From positions 62,001 through 126,000 of the forward strand of contig JADKBK010000038.1 in assembly GCA_016715075.1 (NCBI GenBank): 64,000 nucleotides of DNA, written 5' to 3'. This document shows, piece by piece, positions 41,948-50,489 of the stretch (position 1 is the stretch's first letter; each line of letters starts with the position of its first letter). Below the pieces are notes generated by a model. The model was given only the letters and a program-made list of their open reading frames with translations. It was not told the origin of the DNA and made no database searches. A program made the translations under genes and the position numbers. The stretch comes from Bacteroidales bacterium (GTDB lineage Bacteria > Bacteroidota > Bacteroidia > Bacteroidales > VadinHA17).

Positions 41948-42715
41948 ATGAATCATAATCCGGTAAACAAAGATTTCAAAGCCCTGCTTAATTTCAGGGA
42001 TATCGGTGGAGTTACAGCTTCCGGCGGGCACAAAATAATGGAAGGAATAGTTTTCAGATCAGCAAACCCTGACAGGCTGAAGAGGGATGACATTGAGCAG
42101 CTTCGATTGCTGAATATAAGGACTATAGTTGACCTAAGGGCTCCAGGGGAGATAAACAAGCGATTTGTATCTGTCGGCCATGCTGAAAAATTGTCTATGC
42201 CACTTGATTTTCAGCAAACCACACGGCAAAGAATGAAACCTGTTATCTATAAAAAGAATTCTGAAAATATCATAGCTGAGATCTCGAATACTCTCTACCT
42301 TGAGATTCTTGATGCCTCTGCACCGGTTTTCAGGCAGGTAATGGAAATCCTTGCATCTCCGGAACGATCACCAGTTCTTATTCATTGCCAGGCTGGCAAA
42401 GACAGAACAGGAATTATTATTGCTCTGATCCTTCTTGCAATGGGCGTGGACAGAGAATTTATTATCAGAGACTTCATGAAATCCAATGAATCTCTGATCC
42501 CATACTTCAGGAAAATGTTCATGGTAAGAAAAATAATCTCCTTAGGTTTTTTCCCTTACCGGAACATGTTGTTTGCGGTCACTGTAAAGCAAAGGAATAT
42601 TGAATCAGTTCTGGACAGGATTGAAAATCATTACGGAGGGATCGATGGTTATCTCAGGTATGCCGGATTTGATCCTGCCGGACTTGAAGAGGTCAGAAAT
42701 GTTTTGCTCATGTAA
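41948..42715 (+). CDS. Tyrosine phosphatase-like protein
   Basis: A 255-residue Cys-based phosphatase of the Y_phosphatase3 group, start ATG 41948 (MNHNPVNKDFKALLNFRDIG). NFRDIGGV is the family N-terminal mark, VDLRAPGEI carries the general-acid region, and the P-loop HCQAGKDRTG holds the catalytic Cys and Arg. Such enzymes dephosphorylate Tyr/Ser-phosphoproteins or phosphoinositide/inositol-type substrates. It follows the isomerase-like gene by about 45 nt. Confidence 0.85.
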   Translation: MNHNPVNKDFKALLNFRDIGGVTASGGHKIMEGIVFRSANPDRLKRDDIEQLRLLNIRTIVDLRAPGEINKRFVSVGHAEKLSMPLDFQQTTRQRMKPVIYKKNSENIIAEISNTLYLEILDASAPVFRQVMEILASPERSPVLIHCQAGKDRTGIIIALILLAMGVDREFIIRDFMKSNESLIPYFRKMFMVRKIISLGFFPYRNMLFAVTVKQRNIESVLDRIENHYGGIDGYLRYAGFDPAGLEEVRNVLLM

Positions 42716-42789
42716 TCTTAGAAATCTTATCCGGAATTTGTAGAGGTATTTCAGCATTTTTTCAGTTCAATCACAAAAGATCTGTCATT

Positions 42790-43191
42790 ATGGGTAAACC
42801 CGGGAAAAAGTCTCAAAAGAAGAAATTCAGCCTTAAAGAGAGAATTATTAGCTTCGGTTATGCCTTTCATGGGATGGGTACATTGCTCTCTGAGCATAAT
42901 GCCAGGATTCATCTTCTTATACTTGTATTTGTAGTTGGAGCAGGGATTGTTTTCCGGATCTCCGGATCAGAATGGATGGCTGTTCTTTTTGTAGCCGGAC
43001 TGGTACTTGTGAGCGAGTGTTTCAATACAGCAGTTGAATATCTGTCGGATCAGATATCGGATGAACCCAACGAAAATATCAGGAAAGCGAAAGATGTAGC
43101 TGCTGCAGGTGTCCTGATCGCTGCTATAATATCAGTTATAACCGGACTGATCATCTTTATTCCGGAGATCTTAAGACACCTGCGAGGGTAA
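42790..43191 (+). CDS. dgkA: Prokaryotic diacylglycerol kinase family protein
   Basis: A 133-residue, three-helix membrane kinase. The N-terminus is very basic (MGKPGKKSQKKKFSLKERII). FAFHGM-like FGYAFHGMGTLLSEHNARIH and the catalytic SECFNTAVEYLSDQ (E-x2-NTA-x-E) are present, with the following KAKDVAAAGVL. It phosphorylates diacylglycerol or undecaprenol; in many non-proteobacteria the latter is preferred. Followed by a small membrane protein. Confidence 0.88.
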   Translation: MGKPGKKSQKKKFSLKERIISFGYAFHGMGTLLSEHNARIHLLILVFVVGAGIVFRISGSEWMAVLFVAGLVLVSECFNTAVEYLSDQISDEPNENIRKAKDVAAAGVLIAAIISVITGLIIFIPEILRHLRG

Positions 43192-43258
43192 ATTTAAAGA
43201 AATGCTGGTACGGCTGGATCGGAATGTTTAATTTTGATGATCACAAATCAGGATCAAA

Positions 43259-43705
43259 ATGCTGACCAATCTTTCACTACTCGCTCTTTTTGGAATTGCC
43301 ATGGCTCACTTTGAAGGGGTAGTAGTTGTCTATCTGAGAAAAGCCCTTGGCATGACTGATTCGGAATCAAACAAAGAGTCACTGGCGAAATTTCCTGCAA
43401 GATACCTGCACATTGAAATGACCAGGGAGGCTGCAACTATCATTATGCTTGCGGTAATTGCCTTCCTCACCGGTGATGGCTGGATAGAAAAGGGGATATT
43501 CTTCGTCTGGACCTTTGCCTTCTGGGATCTGTTCTACTATTTGTCGTTGTATATCCTCATTAAGTGGCCTCCAAGGCTCACAACGATTGATGTTCTCTTC
43601 CTAATACCGAAACCCTGGATTGCACCTGTTTGGTTTCCTATAGGCGTTTCGTCACTTACGATAGTGATCATATTATTCCTTGCGATATTGCATATGATCC
43701 ACTGA
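43259..43705 (+). CDS. Conserved hypothetical membrane protein
   Basis: A 148-residue protein with about four hydrophobic segments, around residues 5-30, 60-75, 80-105 and 125-147. A conserved-looking HIEMTREAATIIMLAVIAFL segment holds His, Glu and Arg in or beside the membrane. I recognise no named family; similar proteins occur in many environmental bacteria. It lies between dgkA and an MFS exporter. Confidence 0.7.
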   Translation: MLTNLSLLALFGIAMAHFEGVVVVYLRKALGMTDSESNKESLAKFPARYLHIEMTREAATIIMLAVIAFLTGDGWIEKGIFFVWTFAFWDLFYYLSLYILIKWPPRLTTIDVLFLIPKPWIAPVWFPIGVSSLTIVIILFLAILHMIH

Positions 43706-43762
43706 AAGAGGTTACTTTTATAAGAAGTAAACAAGGCTGGTAACTTCAAAGTGGCATACAGA

Positions 43763-45067
43763 ATGAATATCTCTGCCGAATATAAAACAATATTCCGGTC
43801 GCTTAAATACAGGAACTACAGGCTGTTCTTCAGCGGGCAGAGCATTTCACTTATCGGGACATGGATGCAGCGCATTGCAATGCCATGGCTTGTTTACCAC
43901 ATGACAGGATCAGCTCTTCTACTCGGTATCGTAAGTTTTGCCGGTCAGATACCTTCATTCCTCCTCTCCCCACTTGCAGGGGTACTGACTGACCGGCTGA
44001 ACAGGTATCATGTATTGCTTGTTACACAGATTCTCTCATTAATACAGGCTTTTGTACTGGCCTGGCTCTCCCTTTCAGGTTCTATACAGATCTGGCAGAT
44101 TATTGTTCTGAGTGTTATTCTTGGCTGTATAAATTCCTTTGATATCCCCTCACGGCATTCATTCGTTATTGATATGCTTGAGAAAAAAGAGGATCTCGGA
44201 AATGCTATTGCTCTCAACTCTCTCATGTTTAACGGAGCCAGACTCATTGGTCCGTCAGTGGCAGGACTCATCCTTGCAACGGCGGGCGAAGGTGTTTGTT
44301 TCCTGCTGAACGCCTTCAGCTTTATATTTGTTGTTGCTTCTCTGCTCATGATGAAGCTGAAACCAAAGGAGATAAAAACCAGCAATTCAATTATGCTTAA
44401 GGATCTCAGGGAAGGGCTGAACTATACATTTGGTTTCCCGCCAATTAAACACCTTATTCTGTTGCTTGGCGTGGTTAGTCTGATGGGGATGTCATACTCG
44501 GTTCTGATGCCGGTTTTTGCAAAGGAAATTCTCCATGGTGATTCGCATACCTATGGATTCCTAATGGGAGCAGCCGGTTTCGGCGCACTCATGGGAGCCC
44601 TTTTTCTTGCATCGAGGAAGACAGTCCTAACGCTTGGCAGGATAGTTCCCGGTGCAGCAATGCTTTTTGGATCAGGACTTATCCTTATGTCTGTATCCAG
44701 AAGCTTCCTTCTTTCTCTGGTACTGATGGTATTCATCGGTCTAGGAATGATGATGCAGGCAGCATCAAGCAATACAATTCTTCAGACAATTACGGATGAT
44801 GACAAGCGGGGCAGGGTAATGAGCTTCTATACTATGGCAGTTATGGGAACGGCACCTTTCGGGAGCTTGCTGGCAGGTGCAATGGCAAAGGTAATAGGTA
44901 CGCCCTGGACAATGTTTTCAGGGGGAATTGCAACTATTCTGGGAGGATTGTTCTTCCTCAGAAAACTCCCGGAACTGAAAGCAATGGTTCACCCTATTTA
45001 TGTCAGGATGGGTATAATACCCGAAGTGGCCTCTGCCATTCAGACAGCTTCTGAAACGGAAGTCTGA
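43763..45067 (+). CDS. MFS exporter (MFS_3/EntS-like)
   Basis: A 434-residue, 12-helix transporter from the ATG at 43763 (MNISAEYKTIFRSLKYRNYR); a GTG at 43751 is an in-frame alternative. FFSGQSISLIGTWMQRIAMP and GVLTDRLNRYHVLL are typical of the MFS_3 group, which includes the enterobactin exporter EntS and macrolide exporters. DDDKRGRVMSFYTMAVMGTA is the second characteristic loop. Substrate unknown, export of a small molecule or drug is likely. Confidence 0.88.
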   Translation: MNISAEYKTIFRSLKYRNYRLFFSGQSISLIGTWMQRIAMPWLVYHMTGSALLLGIVSFAGQIPSFLLSPLAGVLTDRLNRYHVLLVTQILSLIQAFVLAWLSLSGSIQIWQIIVLSVILGCINSFDIPSRHSFVIDMLEKKEDLGNAIALNSLMFNGARLIGPSVAGLILATAGEGVCFLLNAFSFIFVVASLLMMKLKPKEIKTSNSIMLKDLREGLNYTFGFPPIKHLILLLGVVSLMGMSYSVLMPVFAKEILHGDSHTYGFLMGAAGFGALMGALFLASRKTVLTLGRIVPGAAMLFGSGLILMSVSRSFLLSLVLMVFIGLGMMMQAASSNTILQTITDDDKRGRVMSFYTMAVMGTAPFGSLLAGAMAKVIGTPWTMFSGGIATILGGLFFLRKLPELKAMVHPIYVRMGIIPEVASAIQTASETEV

Positions 45068-45218
45068 CCGAAATGTATTATCAGATAACCAGTTGACTGT
45101 TTTTTTTCCTCAGGTAATATACTTAATGCAACCTTTTGACGTTTTTTAATAGTCTGCTTTATTGTAGTCACTGCTTGATTGTTAACATGATAATTGTAAT
45201 CCGTAAAAACAAATTCTT

Positions 45219-45973
45219 ATGGGAAATAAATTAATAAAAACCATTTATGGAATCCTTATTTTAGGGATTGTTCTTATAACCGGCTGCGCAAAATCTGATG
45301 ACCCACTGACGGGAGGATCTGCTGAAGCTGTAATTGTTAATCATACCAACACAAAGGTCAGTTCAATACCTGAGGACTGGATCACCAAATCGAAACAAAA
45401 TTTACATATTGCATATAGTCACACTTCTCATGGCAGCCAGATCATTGATGGAATGACCGGGCTGGAGAGTTTTATGGGTTCACTGTACAACTGGAATGAC
45501 GGAGGCAATGATAATGCACTAGATATTAATGATTATGCCATGCCGGGCGATCTTGGTAATCCCGACTCCTGATGTCTTCACTTGAAAATGATTACAGGGA
45601 TGTAACATTCGTTTATATGACCGGCCATCTCGACGGTACAGGCTTATCAGGGACACTTCATCTCAGGAATGAACAGATCAGGAATTACTGTAAAAACAAC
45701 AGGAAAATCCTCTATGATTTTGAAGACATAGAGAGTTATGATCCTGACAATGAATATTTTGGTGATAAAAAGCCTGATGATGGCTGTAATTACGATACCA
45801 ATAATGACGGAATCCCTGATGGCAACTGGGCAGTTGAATGGCAGGACTCTCATACAGAAGGTACCGACTGGTATGATTGTCCGTCAGCACATAGTCAGCC
45901 TGTAAATGCGAATCAGAAAGCATATGCGGCATGGTGGCTCTGGGCACGAATTGCCGGCTGGGATGGCAAATAG
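45219..45973 (+). pseudogene. Lipoprotein gene apparently missing an internal segment
   Basis: The first part (117 codons) has a lipoprotein signal (LILGIVLITGCAKSDD) and then LHIAYSHTSHGSQIIDGMTG, ending DLGNPDS and a stop. A second frame beginning at 45572 continues with MSSLENDYRDVTFVYMTGHL, LHLRNEQIRNYCKNNRKILY, and ends ARIAGWDGK. From memory, homologues have several dozen residues between the DLGNPD and MSSLE blocks, so the two parts seem joined by a frame-changing internal deletion. Function unknown. A true deletion and an assembly collapse cannot be separated here. Confidence 0.6.
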
Positions 45974-46056
45974 TAATCTTCTGCGCTTAAAGAGCATTTC
46001 CATAACACTTTTATGTCAATAAATGTTAAAAAGCATTTAGAGTTGAGTTATTCTTA

Positions 46057-46064
46057 TATATTTG
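46057..46064 (+). promoter_or_regulatory. Candidate -7 box of the DUF5916 gene
   Basis: TATATTTG, a perfect TAnnTTTG, 59 nt upstream of the DUF5916 start. A TTG exists upstream but at an unusual spacing. Confidence 0.35.
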
Positions 46065-46123
46065 ACTCAAATGTTTTTGAATTGCCTCTTTTAGTGTAAA
46101 TCGGATATTCGCTGTGTCATTTA

Positions 46124-48796
46124 ATGGAACATTCTGTAATTCATAAAAAAAGCTTACCTGCCACTCTGCTTAGCTTTCTTTTTTTATTTCCTGCATATGC
46201 ATTTGCTTCATTTGCAGGTGGCGAAAATCCACAAGACACTGTAGTAAAAACCGGTGCTGTAGTCCAACCAGTTTATACCACCAGCCGGCTGGTAACTCCA
46301 AGGCCTGCCATTGACGGCAAACTGGACGATGAGTGCTGGAAGCACGGGAACTGGGCAGGTGATTATCACCAGTATATTCCAAACGAGGGGGCAAAGCCAA
46401 CTTATCCCACTGTCTTCAACATACAATATGATGATAAATTCATTTATATTGCATTTCGCGCCTTTGATGGCGAACCGGAGAAAATACAGAGACTTGCAGG
46501 TGGCCGTGATGAGTTTGTAGGAGATATGATGGGTGTGAACTTCGATAGTTATCATGATCACAGGACAGGTTTTGAATTCACTATTTCAGCCTGGGGGCAG
46601 AAAATAGATCTTATACTGTTTAATCCGGAGAACTGGGATTTTAACTGGAATGCTGTTTGGAAGGGTAAGACAGGGTTGGAGGATTCAGCATGGGTGGCAG
46701 AGATTGAAGTGCCTCTAAGTCAGCTTCGTTACAGCAATGAAGAGGAACAGGTATGGGGTCTGCATACCTGGCGTTGGATTAATCGATATATGGAGGAGAG
46801 CGACTGGGAGTATCAGTCAAGAACAGGTCCTGGGGTACTCTTTAATTTTGGAGAATTGCGTGGTATTAAAGGGTTAAAAAAATCCCAGAGACTGGAAATA
46901 ATGCCTTATGCCCTTGGCGAGCTAAGTACTGCAAAAACTCAACCGGGAAATCCATTTGCAACAAAGGGAAGAACCTGGGGTGGAAATGCCGGAATTGATG
47001 CCAAGATCGGCGTGTCAAGCAATTTCACTCTCGACCTGACAGTAAATCCTGATTTCGGGCAGGTTGAATCTGATCCTTCCGTAATGAACCTGACTGCATT
47101 TGAGACATTTTATGAAGAGAAGAGGCCTTTTTTCCTTGAAGGACTGACAATATTCGATTATAAATTTGATGAGGAGAGCCTGTTTTACTCAAGAAGAATA
47201 GGACATTCACCTTCAGTTCGTCTGGAACCTAATGATAGTATGTATGTTGATTCTCCTGATATGACTACCATTCTGAGTGCTGTAAAACTGAGCGGCACTA
47301 CATCCAAGGGATTGTCTGTAGGGCTTATTCAGAGTGTTACAACAGATGAATTCGCCAGACTTAGCGGCCCTGATGGAAAAATAAGTACAATGAAAGTGGA
47401 GCCCCTTACCAACTATATGGTTGGCAGGTTAACAAAAAGTTATAATGGTGCCAACACTGTGATTGGAGGAATGATAACATCTGTAAATCGGGTTATAAAA
47501 GAAAGCAGCCTGGAGTTCCTTGCCAACAATGCTTATACCGGAGGCCTCGACCTGAGGCATCACTGGCGCGACAAGGAGTTTTATATAGATGGACGGCTGA
47601 TTGGAAGTTATCTGAATGGTACCACCCAGTCAATGACAGCCTTGCAACAGTCTTCAGCAAGGTATTACCAGCGTCCCGGAGCGGATTATCTTGATTATGA
47701 TACAACCAGGACCACATTAAACGGTTATGGGGGAAAATTCAAGATAGGAAAAGGCTCAAAAGGATTGTGGAGATATTCTACGGGAGTAACCTGGCTCTCG
47801 CCTGGACTGGAATTAAATGATCTGGGTTATATGAATTCATCTGATGCTATCAATCAGGAAAATGAAGTCGCCTATTTTGTCAATAAGCCGGTGTCGATTT
47901 TCAGGACTTATAAATTAGACCTTGAACAATTTAATTCGTGGAACTTTAATGGAACTTACCTTGGTTCAGGCGGTCACCTTGCTTTTACTTCAGAATTCAC
48001 AAACCAGTGGAGCCTGGGACTAAATCTTATCTATCACTCTTCAGCCCTGGATACCAAAATACTCCGCGGCGGATATGATATGATGATGCCATATTCACTT
48101 TTCTCATTCGGAGAGGTGCATACGGATTATTCAAAAAAAGTAGCTATAGGATTCGACTATAGTTATGAATATAAGGGTAATAATTCGGCACTAAGCTACG
48201 AACTAAAGCCCGGTATTACCTACCGGCCTTTCAGAACATTTAAAATAGGAGTCACGGGTAACTTTATAGATAATAATGATGATCTTCAATATGTCGCATC
48301 AAGAAACTATAATAGTGAGGAACGTTATATACTTGGAACCATTGATCAGAAGACTGTTGGATTAACACTGCGACTGAATCTCAATATTACCCCGGAATTC
48401 TCCATACAATACTACGGCAGTCCGTTTATTTCCACAGGCAGCTATTCTGAATTCAAGTATGTAACAAATGCCGTGGCAGATGCATACGATGACAGGTTTG
48501 CACTTTACAACAATGTTGTTCTTTCCGATGGCAGGTACCTTCTTGATGAAAATGATGATATGGTCGCTGATTATTCCATACCTGATCCCGATTTCAATTT
48601 CCATGAGTTCCGTTCAAATCTGGTAGCAAAATGGGAATACCGTCTGGGTTCTTTTATATATTTTGTCTGGTCGAGTGAACGCACAGGAAATTCAGGCTCT
48701 TCACATGCTGCTTTGAAGGAATCATACAAGGAGCTCAGGAGCATCTTTCCCAATAACATATTTCTCATTAAGCTCAATTACTGGTTCTCATTATAA
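46124..48796 (+). CDS. DUF5916 protein: CBM9-like domain plus outer-membrane barrel
   Basis: An 890-residue secreted protein. After the signal peptide (LLSFLFLFPAYAFASFAGG) comes a CBM9-like domain: TPRPAIDGKLDDECWKHGNW and GDMMGVNFDSYHDHRTGFEF, through VWGLHTWRWINRY at about residue 222. The C-terminal 600 residues are rich in alternating polar/hydrophobic strands (FTLDLTVNPDFGQVESDPS, then many short strands ending KLNYWFSL), consistent with a large outer-membrane beta-barrel. DUF5916 proteins are widespread in Bacteroidota without a proven role; carbohydrate binding or transport is inferred. It stands alone. Confidence 0.88.
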   Translation: MEHSVIHKKSLPATLLSFLFLFPAYAFASFAGGENPQDTVVKTGAVVQPVYTTSRLVTPRPAIDGKLDDECWKHGNWAGDYHQYIPNEGAKPTYPTVFNIQYDDKFIYIAFRAFDGEPEKIQRLAGGRDEFVGDMMGVNFDSYHDHRTGFEFTISAWGQKIDLILFNPENWDFNWNAVWKGKTGLEDSAWVAEIEVPLSQLRYSNEEEQVWGLHTWRWINRYMEESDWEYQSRTGPGVLFNFGELRGIKGLKKSQRLEIMPYALGELSTAKTQPGNPFATKGRTWGGNAGIDAKIGVSSNFTLDLTVNPDFGQVESDPSVMNLTAFETFYEEKRPFFLEGLTIFDYKFDEESLFYSRRIGHSPSVRLEPNDSMYVDSPDMTTILSAVKLSGTTSKGLSVGLIQSVTTDEFARLSGPDGKISTMKVEPLTNYMVGRLTKSYNGANTVIGGMITSVNRVIKESSLEFLANNAYTGGLDLRHHWRDKEFYIDGRLIGSYLNGTTQSMTALQQSSARYYQRPGADYLDYDTTRTTLNGYGGKFKIGKGSKGLWRYSTGVTWLSPGLELNDLGYMNSSDAINQENEVAYFVNKPVSIFRTYKLDLEQFNSWNFNGTYLGSGGHLAFTSEFTNQWSLGLNLIYHSSALDTKILRGGYDMMMPYSLFSFGEVHTDYSKKVAIGFDYSYEYKGNNSALSYELKPGITYRPFRTFKIGVTGNFIDNNDDLQYVASRNYNSEERYILGTIDQKTVGLTLRLNLNITPEFSIQYYGSPFISTGSYSEFKYVTNAVADAYDDRFALYNNVVLSDGRYLLDENDDMVADYSIPDPDFNFHEFRSNLVAKWEYRLGSFIYFVWSSERTGNSGSSHAALKESYKELRSIFPNNIFLIKLNYWFSL

Positions 48797-49010
48797 CTTA
48801 TTGCCAGTCTAATGATTATATTCTTTCTTTAATTTTGTGACGACACCCCCAAAAAATCTCATTTTGTAGTACAATTCCTGTCCGGATGCCCTGTTTATTG
48901 GTACTTTCGTCAAAAACCAACCATTTACTTGGGTATATTTGATAAACCTATCTTTTATCTTTCTATCTTTATCACGGACTTAGAGATACTAAAGTTTGTT
49001 TTGTATTTCA

Positions 49011-49018
49011 TAATTTTG
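49011..49018 (+). promoter_or_regulatory. Candidate -7 box of the exopolysaccharide-type operon
   Basis: TAATTTTG, a TAnnTTTG match, 26 nt before the first gene. Another perfect box, TATATTTG, occurs near 48936. The 248-nt spacer after the DUF5916 gene contains no reading frame of interest. Confidence 0.4.
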
Positions 49019-49044
49019 AAAACACCCGGGGAATTTTTCTTTTT

Positions 49045-49413
49045 ATGATGAAATTACTGGTATGCGAAGATAACAAGCTGGTCGTTAAAACGCTCTCTGT
49101 TGTTCTTGAGAGAGATGGATTTGAAGTTGATCTGGCTGAAGATGGGAATAAGGCTTTCGAACTTCTGCATAAAACTGTCTATGATATGATTTTGGTGGAT
49201 ATCCATCTCCCTTTTCACAGCGGTCTGGAAATAATTAAATTCCTCCGGTCCGACCTCAAACAAAAGACACCTGTGCTCGTTTTAACTGCATTCAGTGATC
49301 TGGAAGTACAACGACAGGCAGGTGAACTTCAGATCGACGGTTATATGGTAAAACCTTTTAATCCCGCTGATCTTACCAGAAAAGTCAGAACTATTCTCAA
49401 ACTGGACTTATGA
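49045..49413 (+). CDS. Single-domain response regulator
   Basis: A 122-residue stand-alone receiver domain. The acidic pair is in LLVCEDNKLV (Glu9-Asp10), the phospho-acceptor is Asp52 in ILVDIHLPFHSG, Thr81 is in VLVLTAFSD, and Lys103 is in YMVKPF. All key residues are intact, so it is likely to be phosphorylated. It has no DNA-binding or output domain. Its stop overlaps the start of the YaiO-like gene (ATGA), so it is translationally coupled to the polysaccharide genes and may act by binding one of their products. No histidine kinase lies nearby. Confidence 0.9.
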   Translation: MMKLLVCEDNKLVVKTLSVVLERDGFEVDLAEDGNKAFELLHKTVYDMILVDIHLPFHSGLEIIKFLRSDLKQKTPVLVLTAFSDLEVQRQAGELQIDGYMVKPFNPADLTRKVRTILKLDL

Positions 49414-50489
49414 ACAGACGTTATTATCTGGTTATAATATTCCTATTATCAATAAGATTTTTCGGGTCTGCACAACTCCTGTCACAGGAAATCAAAGATC
49501 CGGAAGCGGAATTTGCAAGGATAAGAACACTGGCATTTGATGGTAAATTAGATATTGCTTCCGCCGATGCAAGGAAGCTGGTAAACAGTTTTCCAGCTTA
49601 CGGAGATGCGAGGATACTTCTGGGGCGTATTCTTGCCTGGAAGAACGATTATTCCAATGCTACCGCAGTAATTGACACTCTGCTTATGTCGGAGCCGGGA
49701 AATGCAGATGCCCTGGCTGCCAAAAGTGATATTTTACGATGGTCAAAGGAAAATACACCTGTATCGACGGGCATCAGGACAGGTTATTCATTCGATACAT
49801 TCAGTGATCCGTATAGCCGTTTCTGGCAGGTCTTTAATGCCGGTGCAGAACACAGGTTTAAACGTGGCCTGGTAGCAGGCGGACTGAATATCGGCAATGC
49901 CATCATCGGGGAGCCCGCTCCGGATAACGCAACGGAATGGCAGCTTGAGGTGGAAGCATATCCAAAGATAACTGATAAAAATTATGCTTATCTTGCATAT
50001 GCGTACAGTCCGGGCATCTACTTTCCCGGTCACAGGGCTGCCGTGGAGGTCTGGCAGGTACTGCCGGCAGGATGGGCAATTTCGGCAGGGATGAATTACT
50101 ATTATTTTGACCGGAACATTTTTCTTGCCCTGGCTTCAGTGGAAAAGTATCTCGGAAGATACTGGCTTTCACTAAGAGGATATCTCTATTTTAAAGATAA
50201 TGGATTGACAACATCAGAATATTTTAATGTAAGACGCTATTTTAATGATGTGAATTATCTTCAGCTAACAATTGGTGCAGGAACGGCTCCTGATGAACCA
50301 TTCGATATACAGACTGATCTGATGAGATTAAGCGCTTATAGTGTGAGATTGGCATATAATGTTTCACTCAGACCACGACTGATGATGAAGATAGGTGCTG
50401 GATATTCCTATGAAGAGTATCAGGAGAATATCTGGAGGAACAGGTTTGAAGGCAATATAAATTTCATCTATGCTATTAAAATGAAATAA
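49410..50489 (+). CDS. TPR plus YaiO-type outer-membrane beta-barrel
   Basis: A 359-residue exported protein. Signal peptide about residues 1-22 (YYLVIIFLLSIRFFGSAQ), then two or three TPR-like helices (EFARIRTLAFDGKLDIASAD, YGDARILLGRILAWKNDYSN), then from about residue 120 a YaiO-type barrel with many short strands (VSTGIRTGYSFDTFSDPYSR to GNINFIYAIKMK). TPR and barrel together recall PgaA or BcsC, outer-membrane pores for polysaccharide export, in a much smaller form. The stop shares a base with the next start. Confidence 0.85.
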   Translation: MNRRYYLVIIFLLSIRFFGSAQLLSQEIKDPEAEFARIRTLAFDGKLDIASADARKLVNSFPAYGDARILLGRILAWKNDYSNATAVIDTLLMSEPGNADALAAKSDILRWSKENTPVSTGIRTGYSFDTFSDPYSRFWQVFNAGAEHRFKRGLVAGGLNIGNAIIGEPAPDNATEWQLEVEAYPKITDKNYAYLAYAYSPGIYFPGHRAAVEVWQVLPAGWAISAGMNYYYFDRNIFLALASVEKYLGRYWLSLRGYLYFKDNGLTTSEYFNVRRYFNDVNYLQLTIGAGTAPDEPFDIQTDLMRLSAYSVRLAYNVSLRPRLMMKIGAGYSYEEYQENIWRNRFEGNINFIYAIKMK

